Part shown: positions 30,866 through 37,717 of the stretch, piece by piece
How positions within the stretch are numbered: the first letter of the stretch is position 1
Layout: each line of letters opens with the position of its first letter
Source of the DNA: a virus
Length of the DNA: 64,000 bases
Virus record (IMG/VR): IMGVR_UViG_3300025133_000042
Coordinates: 1 to 64,000 of that record
Strand: one strand, 5' to 3'
Notes under the pieces: model-generated
Database searches by the model: none
Told to the model about the DNA's origin: nothing
The model's input: the letters and a program-made list of their open reading frames with translations, nothing else
Position numbers and translations under genes: made by a program

Positions 30866-31324
30866 GAGCATATCCAACAAAGATTCCCTCCTAGCCTCTC
30901 CGTCGCCTACTCGGATAGAGAAAATCTTCTCACCGCCATAAGGCGAATAGACTCTTGTGCCTACCTCTGACAATACAGCAATAACCTCATGGATTTCAAC
31001 TTCGTAGAGGCTATAGCCACTACTATCATCCTCGAACTCCTGATGAGCAGGGCCTCCCTTTTCTGTGAGAAGAACCATCATGTTTTCAGTCAGTTGCTCA
31101 GGGGTGATTGGGTCTTCCTCAAATGACATCTCGGTGAAATGATCACTGTGCTCCTCGGGATAAGCCTCTAGTGTTAACCAACCTTCATGTTCCGAGTCGA
31201 CTTTTCTAATGTCCCAGCTATAGCCATTGTCATGCCAGTATAGATAATCGTTAATAAAACATCCAAGCACTTTCCTAATGATTTCAATACCATATTTGGG
31301 CTTAAATATGAAACTAGTCTGCAT
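30845..31324 (-). CDS. Hypothetical 159-residue protein
   Basis: Acidic and aromatic, with no signal or membrane segment; the last 30 residues are helical. It begins at the stop of the membrane-protein gene. No family recognised. Confidence 0.55.
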   Translation of the reverse strand: MQTSFIFKPKYGIEIIRKVLGCFINDYLYWHDNGYSWDIRKVDSEHEGWLTLEAYPEEHSDHFTEMSFEEDPITPEQLTENMMVLLTEKGGPAHQEFEDDSSGYSLYEVEIHEVIAVLSEVGTRVYSPYGGEKIFSIRVGDGEARRESLLDMLLSKEAA

Positions 31325-31612
31325 TTAAAATCCTATAAACCAGAACAATGAATGATATACGAAAACCATCGAGTAGATGGCCGTGACCGGGACGAGTATC
31401 TTCGGTCTCTTAAAGTATAAGAACACGGCAGCAACAGTAAATAAAGAAATTTTAACTGCTAGAAAAAAAGAAGGCCCATACGAAAGAGCATAGGCCATCA
31501 ATGGGTTCGCCTCCAAGACTCCGAGGCTTATAGCACACAAGGTCAGGCCCGCGTCTACTACATTCAACAGCAAGCAGGCAACAAGCAACCAAGCATATGT
31601 CTTCTCGTTCAC
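31325..31612 (-). CDS. Integral membrane protein (DUF5658-like)
   Basis: 95 residues with three hydrophobic helices. The text NVVDAGLTLCAISLGVLEAN matches the DUF5658 pattern (N-x-x-D-x-x-x-T ... E-x-N-P). Function of that family is unknown. Confidence 0.6.
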   Translation of the reverse strand: MNEKTYAWLLVACLLLNVVDAGLTLCAISLGVLEANPLMAYALSYGPSFFLAVKISLFTVAAVFLYFKRPKILVPVTAIYSMVFVYHSLFWFIGF

Positions 31613-31714
31613 TTCTCATTATATAACTATTGAGAATCGCTTAAAAAAGAAGAATAATTAATAAACCCACCACTTACCCGCATACCTTGAAAGGCAGCTC
31701 AAACCAAATTCTTA

Positions 31715-32518
31715 CTAACTATACAGGCACCTGCCATCAGGAATATTTCCGTCATCAGTAAGCTCAGTAGCTAGTTGCTTGATAACTCTGTCGCCAGGCT
31801 GCTCAATCACAGGGGCATCAAGGGGGCCAACAATCGCCTTAATGAAGCCATTTGTGTTCGTCCTGTGTTCTGAGGGGCTGATAGCAGCACCCATGAAGTT
31901 GTGGACCTGCAAGGGAAGCTGGGCGCCGATCTGGGCAACTGAGCGCGTTTGCCCCCAGCTTTCATGCTCAACAGGACGGCAGAGCGTCACATTGACAATC
32001 GAAGGACTGCCGTAATAGTGTGTCTCGCTAGCGTCCAGATCCTGATGAGAACGCAGTTCATGAATACGAACACCGGTGACCAGAGCAAGGTGGGGCTGCT
32101 GGTTATACATAACCTCAACTAGCGTGCCGATGCCAAAACCCTGTTCGACCATGCTGCGAGTATATCGCTCGTGCTGACGCTTGATTGCTGCGGTCCAGTT
32201 GACAATCTTTTGCTTGCGGTCTGGACAGGTGCGCTTTGTGTGACCAGGCTCGTGGCAATGAGAACACTTACGATTCTTGCCACGCTTGGCAGACACTTTA
32301 AGCGCAGCCTTGTGGCTTTCAAGATTCCGCTTTGCATAATTGCGCTCCCAGTCGTCAGTAAAGTTGTCTTCTGCGATTTGCTTTTCGTAGCCAGCAATCT
32401 GATCTTTGTGGTTCTGCGTCTTTGCCTTGCATGAACTCTTGTTGTGTCCCTGCTCATAGCAATAGCCGCATGTCACTGTGCGAACATACTTTCCATTCTC
32501 ATCTAGTCTATAAGCCAC
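31715..32518 (-). CDS. Protein with two CCHC zinc knuckles
   Basis: 267 residues from GTG 32518, chosen because GG-AGGG lies just upstream. It has two C-x2-C-x4-H-x4-C knuckles: Cys17/20-His25-Cys30 (CGYCYEQGHNKSSC) and Cys85/88-His93-Cys98 (CSHCHEPGHTKRTC). A charged helix lies between them. After the second knuckle a segment GIGTLVEVMYNQQPHLALVT resembles a KxGDLV-type barrel. CCHC knuckles usually bind single-stranded RNA or DNA and are best known from retroviral Gag and eukaryotic RNA-processing proteins, so the protein probably binds nucleic acid. It has its own early-type promoter. Confidence 0.7.
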   Translation of the reverse strand: MAYRLDENGKYVRTVTCGYCYEQGHNKSSCKAKTQNHKDQIAGYEKQIAEDNFTDDWERNYAKRNLESHKAALKVSAKRGKNRKCSHCHEPGHTKRTCPDRKQKIVNWTAAIKRQHERYTRSMVEQGFGIGTLVEVMYNQQPHLALVTGVRIHELRSHQDLDASETHYYGSPSIVNVTLCRPVEHESWGQTRSVAQIGAQLPLQVHNFMGAAISPSEHRTNTNGFIKAIVGPLDAPVIEQPGDRVIKQLATELTDDGNIPDGRCLYS

Positions 32519-32552
32519 AATACCCTCCAGTATAATTATCAGACTTGCATAA

Positions 32553-32580
32553 AACATAGCCACTTTTCTGGGCTAGTAAA
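32553..32580 (-). promoter_or_regulatory. Early-type promoter for the zinc-knuckle gene
   Basis: -35 TTTACT (32575-32580), 16-base spacer, -10 TATGTT (32553-32558), 34 bases before the GTG start and directly after the tRNA-Lys gene. Confidence 0.6.
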
Positions 32581-32587
32581 ATATATT

Positions 32588-32663
32588 TGGTGCCCCCTGT
32601 CCGGGTCGAACGGACGACCTATCGGTTAAAAGCCGAGTGCTCTACCAACTGAGCTAAGGAGGC
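32588..32663 (-). tRNA. tRNA-Lys (anticodon TTT)
   Basis: All four arms fold: acceptor GCCTCCT/AGGGGGC, D arm, anticodon loop CTTTTAA and a TTCGA T loop. CCA is encoded. 76 bases. Confidence 0.9.
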
Positions 32664-32702
32664 GAAATGTGAACTGGCGAGGCCCAGCCTACGCCCCCAG
32701 AG

Positions 32703-32774
32703 CCCGCATGACAGGATTCGAACCTGCAACCTCTAGCCTAAAGCTAGCGCTCGATCCTAGTGAGCTACACGCGA
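32703..32774 (-). tRNA. tRNA-like gene, possible UUA anticodon or degenerate
   Basis: Acceptor TCGCGTG/CATGCGG, a 4-bp D stem, T arm GCAGG-TTCGAAT-CCTGT and a D loop with GG are all present, but CCA is not encoded. The anticodon arm is abnormal: either a 5-bp stem closes a five-base loop TTTAG, or opening one pair gives a seven-base loop CTTTAGG with anticodon UUA, which would read the UAA stop codon. It is a broken tRNA or a suppressor-like tRNA; sequence alone cannot decide. Confidence 0.5.
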
Positions 32775-32775
32775 G

Positions 32776-32810
32776 ATGGGCTGCGATGCGGGGAGTTGAA
32801 CCCCGTCGCC
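32776..32810 (-). other. T-arm-like hairpin, tRNA relic
   Basis: GGCGACGGGG-TTCAAC-TCCCCGCATCGC looks like the T arm and 3' acceptor strand of a tRNA, but the space before it is taken by a promoter, so no D or anticodon arm exists. It would lie at the 5' end of the tRNA transcript. Confidence 0.45.
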
Positions 32811-32819
32811 AGTGATACA

Positions 32820-32847
32820 ACTATAAGAGCCGAGCGCGCAGAGTAAA
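32820..32847 (-). promoter_or_regulatory. Promoter of the two-tRNA cluster
   Basis: -35 TTTACT (32842-32847), 16-base spacer, -10 TATAGT (32820-32825), reading into the T-arm relic, the tRNA-like gene and tRNA-Lys. Confidence 0.6.
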
Positions 32848-32849
32848 GA

Positions 32850-33170
32850 CTAATCTTCCATTATCTTGCTAAGGGCTTCCAATGTCTTTTCCAAGACCTG
32901 TAGCGCTGCGATGTCTTTAACGGTCTCAAGAGTGCTTGAGGCTGCATCATTGTGGAGCGATAAGAAATCTTGGGAACTCATCTGGGCCGGCTGATAGAAC
33001 TTGTCTTGAGAATCAGAACTTATAGAAGTGTTTTTCTCTTCTGCGTTCTTCCCCGCAGCCTTGTTCTGCTCTTGCCCTTGAGCACCGTTTGTGCCAACAG
33101 ATTGGCCTTGACCAACAGCGGCGGGGCGTATCATGCCGCTGGACGCGGGTGATACTGAACCAACTTTCAT
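32850..33170 (-). CDS. Low-complexity hypothetical protein
   Basis: Start at ATG 33170 (MKVGSVSPASSG); 106 residues. The first half is Gly/Gln/Ser-rich and disordered (VGQGQSVGTNGAQGQEQ), the last third helical (ETVKDIAALQVLEKTLEALS). The first four residues match the KxGDLV start, but no core follows. Function unknown. Confidence 0.5.
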   Translation of the reverse strand: MKVGSVSPASSGMIRPAAVGQGQSVGTNGAQGQEQNKAAGKNAEEKNTSISSDSQDKFYQPAQMSSQDFLSLHNDAASSTLETVKDIAALQVLEKTLEALSKIMED

Positions 33171-33289
33171 ATTTTTGCCTTTTTCTCTTTCTACTAACCT
33201 CTTTTGTCCTGTAAGTGGTAAGTACATAATATAACTAGGCAAAAAATATGAAAATCTCTATACATATATGCAGGCAAGCATAAAATTAT

Positions 33290-33379
33290 CTAATAACATG
33301 CATGATAAGCAACTACCAGCGCGACGAGGAGCACAACATCGATCATGAACCATTCTAAACTCGGGCGAAATTCTTTCAT
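33290..33379 (-). CDS. Possible 29-residue membrane peptide
   Basis: MKEFRPSLEWFMIDVVLLVA has one hydrophobic helix. No clear ribosome-binding site, so only a candidate. Confidence 0.3.
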   Translation of the reverse strand: MKEFRPSLEWFMIDVVLLVALVVAYHACY

Positions 33380-33406
33380 ACAAATAACTAGATGCCGAAT
33401 ATGTTA

Positions 33407-33688
33407 TCAACTATCTTCTTTCGGTACGAAGTCAATATAAGAGCCAGCTTCAAATAAACAAGAATTTTTTTCGACCTTGCTTACAACCTGTAGTTGATCG
33501 ATCAAAAAACTCATTACCCTTTCTTCAGGATAAAGAAAAACGGCGACACACACGTTGGCCTCTCTTCGTATGACGAGGCCAATTTCATCGTATGGTATAT
33601 CTCGGATGTCAGCGGGGAGATTCCCAAGACTATAAGCAGAAAATCTTACTTTTACTAAATCACCAACGCATATTTCTTTTTCAGGCAT
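33407..33688 (-). CDS. KxGDLV-family protein outside the array
   Basis: 93 residues; ICVGDLVKVRFSAYSLGNLP, then EIGLVIRREANVCVAVFL. It has a longer C-terminal extension than array members and is not overlapped by neighbours. Confidence 0.6.
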   Translation of the reverse strand: MPEKEICVGDLVKVRFSAYSLGNLPADIRDIPYDEIGLVIRREANVCVAVFLYPEERVMSFLIDQLQVVSKVEKNSCLFEAGSYIDFVPKEDS

Positions 33689-33706
33689 CGGCCGCGAAAA
33701 ACCTTG

Positions 33707-34270
33707 TCAAAAAATCTCCTCCGCATAAGAGACTTTTCTTGCATCTAACTTAATTTGCGGATATTTCTCTTGTAAGCGCCTAACGCAATCAACATTGGCG
33801 CGAGAATCATCTAAAAACAATATGTCTTTGTGACCTCTAAGAATCTTTTTCTCGATCCAGTCTGCTTTGGCTTGACTATCAGAATCATCCAAAGTAACCA
33901 ACTCTATCGTATTTGTCATATCGAAGCCTAAATCTTCTAAATATGTGATGATAGCCATTCGTGCGGCGTTCTGACGAGCGGTCAAAATAACAACTTTCTC
34001 GTCTGTACCAGCGTCACATGATTCTCTAAGCAAGCTGGTCACCTGTGTAATCTCGCGAGGGTTGACGACGTTTTCAAAATCTGAAAAATCGTACTCATTG
34101 CGCGAGTTTTTATTGTGAAGCTTAAAATCTGAAGTTGAAATATTTTCCTCGCGGCCATTTGGATAAGTTACGTTTACCACGCAATCTGTCTTGACCAGAG
34201 TGTCATCAAAATCAAATACGCACAGCTTTTCTTTTAGCTGGCGAGCTTTATAATTATACCATTTTCTCAT
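33707..34270 (-). CDS. HAD-superfamily phosphatase
   Basis: 187 residues. Motif I FDFDDTLVKT near residues 19-28, motif II VVILTAR and motif IV LFLDDS are all present. This matches HAD phosphatases such as the 3'-phosphatase part of polynucleotide kinase or phage 5'-nucleotidases; no kinase domain is present. It could trim DNA/RNA ends or nucleotides. The ATG is six bases from the promoter -10 (leaderless). Confidence 0.75.
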   Translation of the reverse strand: MRKWYNYKARQLKEKLCVFDFDDTLVKTDCVVNVTYPNGREENISTSDFKLHNKNSRNEYDFSDFENVVNPREITQVTSLLRESCDAGTDEKVVILTARQNAARMAIITYLEDLGFDMTNTIELVTLDDSDSQAKADWIEKKILRGHKDILFLDDSRANVDCVRRLQEKYPQIKLDARKVSYAEEIF

Positions 34271-34276
34271 ACTATG

Positions 34277-34305
34277 AGTATAAGAACTATTTTGTTGTGA
34301 GTAAA
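34277..34305 (-). promoter_or_regulatory. Early-type promoter, leaderless layout
   Basis: -35 TTTACT (34300-34305), 17-base spacer, -10 TATACT (34277-34282), six bases before the ATG at 34270. It overlaps the 3' end of the methyltransferase gene. Confidence 0.5.
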
Positions 34306-35144
34306 ACTTCTTTTGCGGGCTTTGCTACAAAGCCGTTCTCCGTCTTCTTTCTGCGGCCGGCTGTGTAGGTTACATCAAAGTATTTGATCTTGTCGGCGTC
34401 CCATCGATCTTCAAAAAAATTATCGCCTGAATCGCGGTTGGATAGCCAGCCTGTTGCTCCTACTTCGCCACAATGTTGTAGGCAACCGATGACTCTCTCT
34501 TGCTCGGAATCATTAAAATCAGTGTTATACTGAGTAAAAGAATCGCGATAAGGAGGATCCATAAATACAAAGCTATTTTGACTTGCGTACTCTCTCACAA
34601 CGGGCTCAAAATCATTGCAAAAAATAACGGTGTTCTGAAGTGCATCATGCCACCACTTTACAATCTCTCTGTCATACACCTTGTCTTTCTGCTTCCCCAA
34701 GCCAAACGGAGTTCCAAATCGATTATTGGTGTTCTTGTTGATCTGCCAAATGCCATTAAAGGCCGTCTTCATCATAAAATAAAGAGTGGCTGCTTCCTCG
34801 GTTTTGGACCACTTTTCATAGTCATAAGCGTGCTCGTGACGAAGGGCATAAAACCAGATCTTTCTGTCAGCATGACTGAGAGGAAGATATTGCTTCTCTA
34901 GTTCGTCGAGCCTAAGCTGAAAGGACACAAGATTATGCTTTATTTCTCGATAAACAGAGACAATGCTAGGATTGCTATCGTTGATAATGAACTGTGCCTT
35001 TGGGTTCTTTTTATATGCCCAAATGAACATTGCTCCGCCTCCGAAGAAAGGCTCAATATACTTATCAAAATTCTCCGGCAAACAAGGCATATACTTTTTG
35101 AGCATTTTGTTTTTGCCGCCGGCCCAAATGAATAATGGCTTCAT
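34287..35144 (-). CDS. D12-class DNA adenine methyltransferase
   Basis: 285 residues. FIWAGGKNKML at the start, YIEPFFGGGAMF (SAM-binding motif I) near residue 29, and MDPPYRDSF (DPPY catalytic motif) near residue 195 identify an N6-adenine methyltransferase of the Dam/DpnII-M class. Its ATG overlaps the stop of the gene before it (ATGA), which encodes an EcoRI/MunI-like nuclease, so it is most likely the protecting half of a type II restriction-modification system. Target site not readable from sequence. Confidence 0.85.
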   Translation of the reverse strand: MKPLFIWAGGKNKMLKKYMPCLPENFDKYIEPFFGGGAMFIWAYKKNPKAQFIINDSNPSIVSVYREIKHNLVSFQLRLDELEKQYLPLSHADRKIWFYALRHEHAYDYEKWSKTEEAATLYFMMKTAFNGIWQINKNTNNRFGTPFGLGKQKDKVYDREIVKWWHDALQNTVIFCNDFEPVVREYASQNSFVFMDPPYRDSFTQYNTDFNDSEQERVIGCLQHCGEVGATGWLSNRDSGDNFFEDRWDADKIKYFDVTYTAGRRKKTENGFVAKPAKEVLLTTK

Positions 35145-35677
35145 ACAATCTCCATGATCTGTTTAGCCACCTTATCAATATTGGAGTTTTCTCTATCAAG
35201 AATAGCGTAGTTCTCCCCAGCTAAAAATAAAGAAAATTCATCTTGGTAGTGCTGAGGATTGACCAAATACGGCTTCTTGTCCTTTCGTGCAACGTAGAAG
35301 GGCTCACCCGAAAACGTTTTACCCGCAAAGACCAAAAAGAAAGGTTGCGTTGGCGTATCGTATAGCAACTTTATTTTTTGCTTAAGTCCTGGTGATAAAT
35401 ACCTATACGCGCGCTCATGAGCATTGCCGCCTTTATTGCCTGTTTTGTTCTCAACAAAAAGATGTTTTCGCGTCTTTAAATTAAAAATACAGCAATCGGG
35501 TTTGATGCCCCTGCCGTCGTCATATATTTCAATTTTTTTAAATTTTGTCCTAACTTCATAAAAATCAGGCAAATGTGTTGCTATTTTAACAGCAAAAGTT
35601 TGTTCGCCTGCGGTACCTATCACCTTCGCGTGCGCGACCCAGCTAGAATTCCTTGCAGATAATGCTGCACTTCCCAT
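35141..35677 (-). CDS. EcoRI/MunI-like type II restriction endonuclease
   Basis: 178 residues from ATG 35677, with AGGAG five bases upstream; an earlier in-frame start at 35701 would lie on the promoter. The PD-(D/E)xK core is KPDCCIFNLK ... FVENK with Asp61, Glu76 and Lys78; the 15-residue Asp-Glu spacing equals that of MunI (Asp83/Glu98/Lys100 as I recall them). GGNAHERAYRY (83-93) matches the EcoRI recognition segment G-N-A-x-E-R (residues 140-145), which contacts the AATT core. It should therefore cut an AATT-centred palindrome (inference). The methyltransferase is coupled directly downstream. Confidence 0.75.
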   Translation of the reverse strand: MGSAALSARNSSWVAHAKVIGTAGEQTFAVKIATHLPDFYEVRTKFKKIEIYDDGRGIKPDCCIFNLKTRKHLFVENKTGNKGGNAHERAYRYLSPGLKQKIKLLYDTPTQPFFLVFAGKTFSGEPFYVARKDKKPYLVNPQHYQDEFSLFLAGENYAILDRENSNIDKVAKQIMEIV

Positions 35678-35696
35678 AATAATCTCCTGTCTAGAC

Positions 35697-35724
35697 AACA
35701 TAGGAATGGTCGCGTGTCAGTCAA
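35697..35724 (-). promoter_or_regulatory. Promoter of the restriction-modification pair
   Basis: -35 TTGACT (35719-35724), 16-base spacer, -10 TATGTT (35697-35702), 19 bases before the nuclease ATG. The -35 overlaps the end of the gene at 35717. Confidence 0.55.
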
Positions 35725-36349
35725 GAACTATTTTGGAAAGAGCTTTAGCAGCCATGCGCTCTAATCGGCTCAATGATTTCAGGGTCTCAAGGCCTTCGGA
35801 GAATGTGAATGGCCGGCCTTGGACGCGCGTCATAAACTCTGATTCTTCGCCCATCTTGAGATTCCCAACTTCGATTTTCTGGTCTAGACCAGGAAATTCA
35901 CTATTGTTTGTGCCATACAAATAGGCGCCTTGACCACCCATGGGAATTATCAAAACTGAATCTTGACAGAACTTTTTGCCTAACATTATTATATTATTAA
36001 TAAAGTTTGAATCTTCCTCAAGGTTGACTACGATTAGGCTCTGCTCACCGACCTCGACGGCATCAGGGGTCTCAAAGTCCTCGATATAACTGCCCTTCGC
36101 CTTTGTTACTCCATACTTTAAAGACAGCAACGCAGCCTTTAAATTGCGATTTCTAAGCATGTTTGACCCCGAGATGCCCCCATGGTCGTCGGAAGCTGTC
36201 GGATCCGGGGAAGAGCACTTAGAGAGGTCAGCTGGGTCATCCCTGAAGGCAGTTATAACTGCAACATCAGTCTTCCCGATAAAATGGTAGACCCTCGAAA
36301 GAGAAGACTCATTGAGAAAGGACTTCCACTTTTCAGGCCCCGAACTCAT
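35717..36349 (-). CDS. Hypothetical protein with N-terminal KWKSFLNE peptide
   Basis: 210 residues. The start MSSGPEKWKSFLNESS carries a Trp/Leu/Glu peptide like those at the ends of other proteins here. The body (NRNLKAALLSLKYG, EQSLIVVNLEED, SVLIIPMGGQGAYLYG) is alpha/beta and vaguely like DUF3293 proteins. ATGA overlap with the upstream gene. Possibly a head-packaged protein. Confidence 0.55.
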   Translation of the reverse strand: MSSGPEKWKSFLNESSLSRVYHFIGKTDVAVITAFRDDPADLSKCSSPDPTASDDHGGISGSNMLRNRNLKAALLSLKYGVTKAKGSYIEDFETPDAVEVGEQSLIVVNLEEDSNFINNIIMLGKKFCQDSVLIIPMGGQGAYLYGTNNSEFPGLDQKIEVGNLKMGEESEFMTRVQGRPFTFSEGLETLKSLSRLERMAAKALSKIVLD

Positions 36350-36621
36350 TGGGCCACCTCGGCGCGGCGCAGGCAGGCTTTCAGTGTTCTAATTTCCTTA
36401 CCGGCGTTAATAACTCTAACCTCATCAGTGCGATATTCTGTTTTAGACAGATCTGTGCCGCGCAGTAACTTTAAGTGTGCCATGGCAGAAATATATTTAT
36501 CGTCGCTAACCCAATCAATGCCGGCATATGACCAGCCATCTTCTTTAATTTCAACTTTCTTGATCACCCCGTATCTTCGGATGCCTTGATAGTCTTGAAA
36601 CACTACATCATCAATCTTCAT
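36346..36621 (-). CDS. KxGDLV-related SH3-like protein
   Basis: 91 residues: MKIDDVVFQDYQGIRRYGVI, then SYAGIDWVSDD. The core is recognisable though the Gly is Asp, and a charged helical tail is added. Coupled by ATGA on both sides. Confidence 0.5.
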   Translation of the reverse strand: MKIDDVVFQDYQGIRRYGVIKKVEIKEDGWSYAGIDWVSDDKYISAMAHLKLLRGTDLSKTEYRTDEVRVINAGKEIRTLKACLRRAEVAQ

Positions 36622-37136
36622 TTTGTCTCCTTGCGAACTTCAATTGGCTCAAACCATACAACGATGTCTAAGCCTGATGTGTTATAATATGCACCCTTGT
36701 AGGGGGAGCCTTTCGGAAGTAGGCTCTCAGGTGGTGGGCCATATTTTGATTGTCTTGGCTTGTTGCCTAAACTTCTTAATATTCTATCATAATCTGGAGT
36801 GACTCTGTAGGGGGAAATAGACTTTTGTTTCAATTCCAGGGGATCTTCAGACAAATTATAAATCTGAGATGCAAGCACTTCAACAGAATACAAAGTTGCG
36901 CTCTGAGATACTTGATCTTCTGCTTGGTCTAAGTTGGTGTAAAAAAATATCCTTGGCATATCAGAAACATTATAGTCATTGCGAGAATAGGGTTGTCTTT
37001 TATCCAGAAAATACCCTGGGTCGAGAAAAAGACTTTCTTCGTCTGCGCCGGAAAAATGATACAAAGTCACGTTGCCAGATAAGCCGACAGACTCTACTAG
37101 GGTAAAATTCTTCCATTTTTTAAAAAGATCTTTCAT
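36618..37136 (-). CDS. Possible injected protein with KWKNFTLVE peptide
   Basis: 172 residues. The start MKDLFKKWKNFTLVESV ends in L-V-E, as a prohead-protease site would. The body begins VTLYHFSGADEESLFLDPGY and continues with PRIFFYTN and YSVEV strands; Tyr-His then G/S near a strand faintly recalls ADP-ribosyltransferase folds, which T4 also packages (Alt), but no catalytic Glu motif is certain. Confidence 0.5.
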   Translation of the reverse strand: MKDLFKKWKNFTLVESVGLSGNVTLYHFSGADEESLFLDPGYFLDKRQPYSRNDYNVSDMPRIFFYTNLDQAEDQVSQSATLYSVEVLASQIYNLSEDPLELKQKSISPYRVTPDYDRILRSLGNKPRQSKYGPPPESLLPKGSPYKGAYYNTSGLDIVVWFEPIEVRKETK

Positions 37137-37149
37137 TCTAAATAAATAG

Positions 37150-37539
37150 TCACCCCTCGTAATGTTTCGCCTTTACATGTTCAGCAATGGGAATCGCCTC
37201 GCCATCGCCGTCGACTCTAACGAATTTAATGTTAGTCTGACAAACGACTCTCTCTGTCCCGTTATAGACGCTATATCTTCTAGCCTGTATACTGACAGTA
37301 CATGATGTTCTCCCAAAATTTACCAATTCGCCATAAATTTTAATAACTTGGCCGGGACGAACGGGCTTCAAAAATTCAACCTTGTCCATGGAAACCGTAA
37401 CCATCCTGGGCGTATCGGACAACTCGCTGGCAAAAGCCACGGCGGCCTCGTCGAGCCAAGCTAACATCAGGCCGCCGAATAAATTTCCGTGGTACCCACA
37501 GTCGCCCTCTTTGCACATATGTGTTGATATTAGTTTCAT
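37150..37539 (-). CDS. Hotdog-fold acyl-CoA thioesterase (YciA-like)
   Basis: 129 residues from ATG 37539. NLFGGLMLAWLDEAAVAFA is the hotdog thioesterase signature with the catalytic-region Asp, followed by VSMDKVEFLKPV and the GELV and FVRVD strands. It should hydrolyse acyl-CoA thioesters in the cytoplasm. A metabolic gene of this kind is unusual on a phage and might alter host lipid or CoA pools. It precedes two tRNA genes. Confidence 0.8.
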   Translation of the reverse strand: MKLISTHMCKEGDCGYHGNLFGGLMLAWLDEAAVAFASELSDTPRMVTVSMDKVEFLKPVRPGQVIKIYGELVNFGRTSCTVSIQARRYSVYNGTERVVCQTNIKFVRVDGDGEAIPIAEHVKAKHYEG

Positions 37540-37560
37540 AGTATTCACTCAAATATATAG

Positions 37561-37634
37561 CGCGCCCGGCAGGATTCGAACCTGCGGCCCTCGGCTTAGA
37601 AGGCCGATGCTCTATCCAGCTGAGCTACGGGCGC
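37561..37634 (-). tRNA. tRNA-Arg (anticodon TCT)
   Basis: Canonical fold with acceptor GCGCCCG/CGGGCGC, anticodon loop CTTCTAA and T loop TTCGAAT. CCA not encoded. Confidence 0.9.
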
Positions 37635-37639
37635 AGAGA

Positions 37640-37714
37640 TGGAGCTGGCGGTCAGATTCGAACTGACAACATTCACGTTGGCAACGTGACACTCTGCCAT
37701 TGAGCTACGCCAGC
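37640..37714 (-). tRNA. tRNA-Gly (anticodon GCC)
   Basis: Canonical fold with acceptor GCTGGCG/CGCCAGC and anticodon loop TTGCCAA. CCA is encoded. It lies five bases upstream of tRNA-Arg. Confidence 0.9.
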
Positions 37715-37717
37715 AAA

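Noticed and set aside
32703-32774. Genome-wide recoding of UAA
   Set aside because: Genes here end normally at UAA, UAG and UGA with tight start-stop overlaps; one odd tRNA does not support recoding.
36618-37136. Firm call as an ADP-ribosyltransferase
   Set aside because: Only a weak strand pattern is visible and the catalytic R-S-E or H-Y-E residues cannot be placed.
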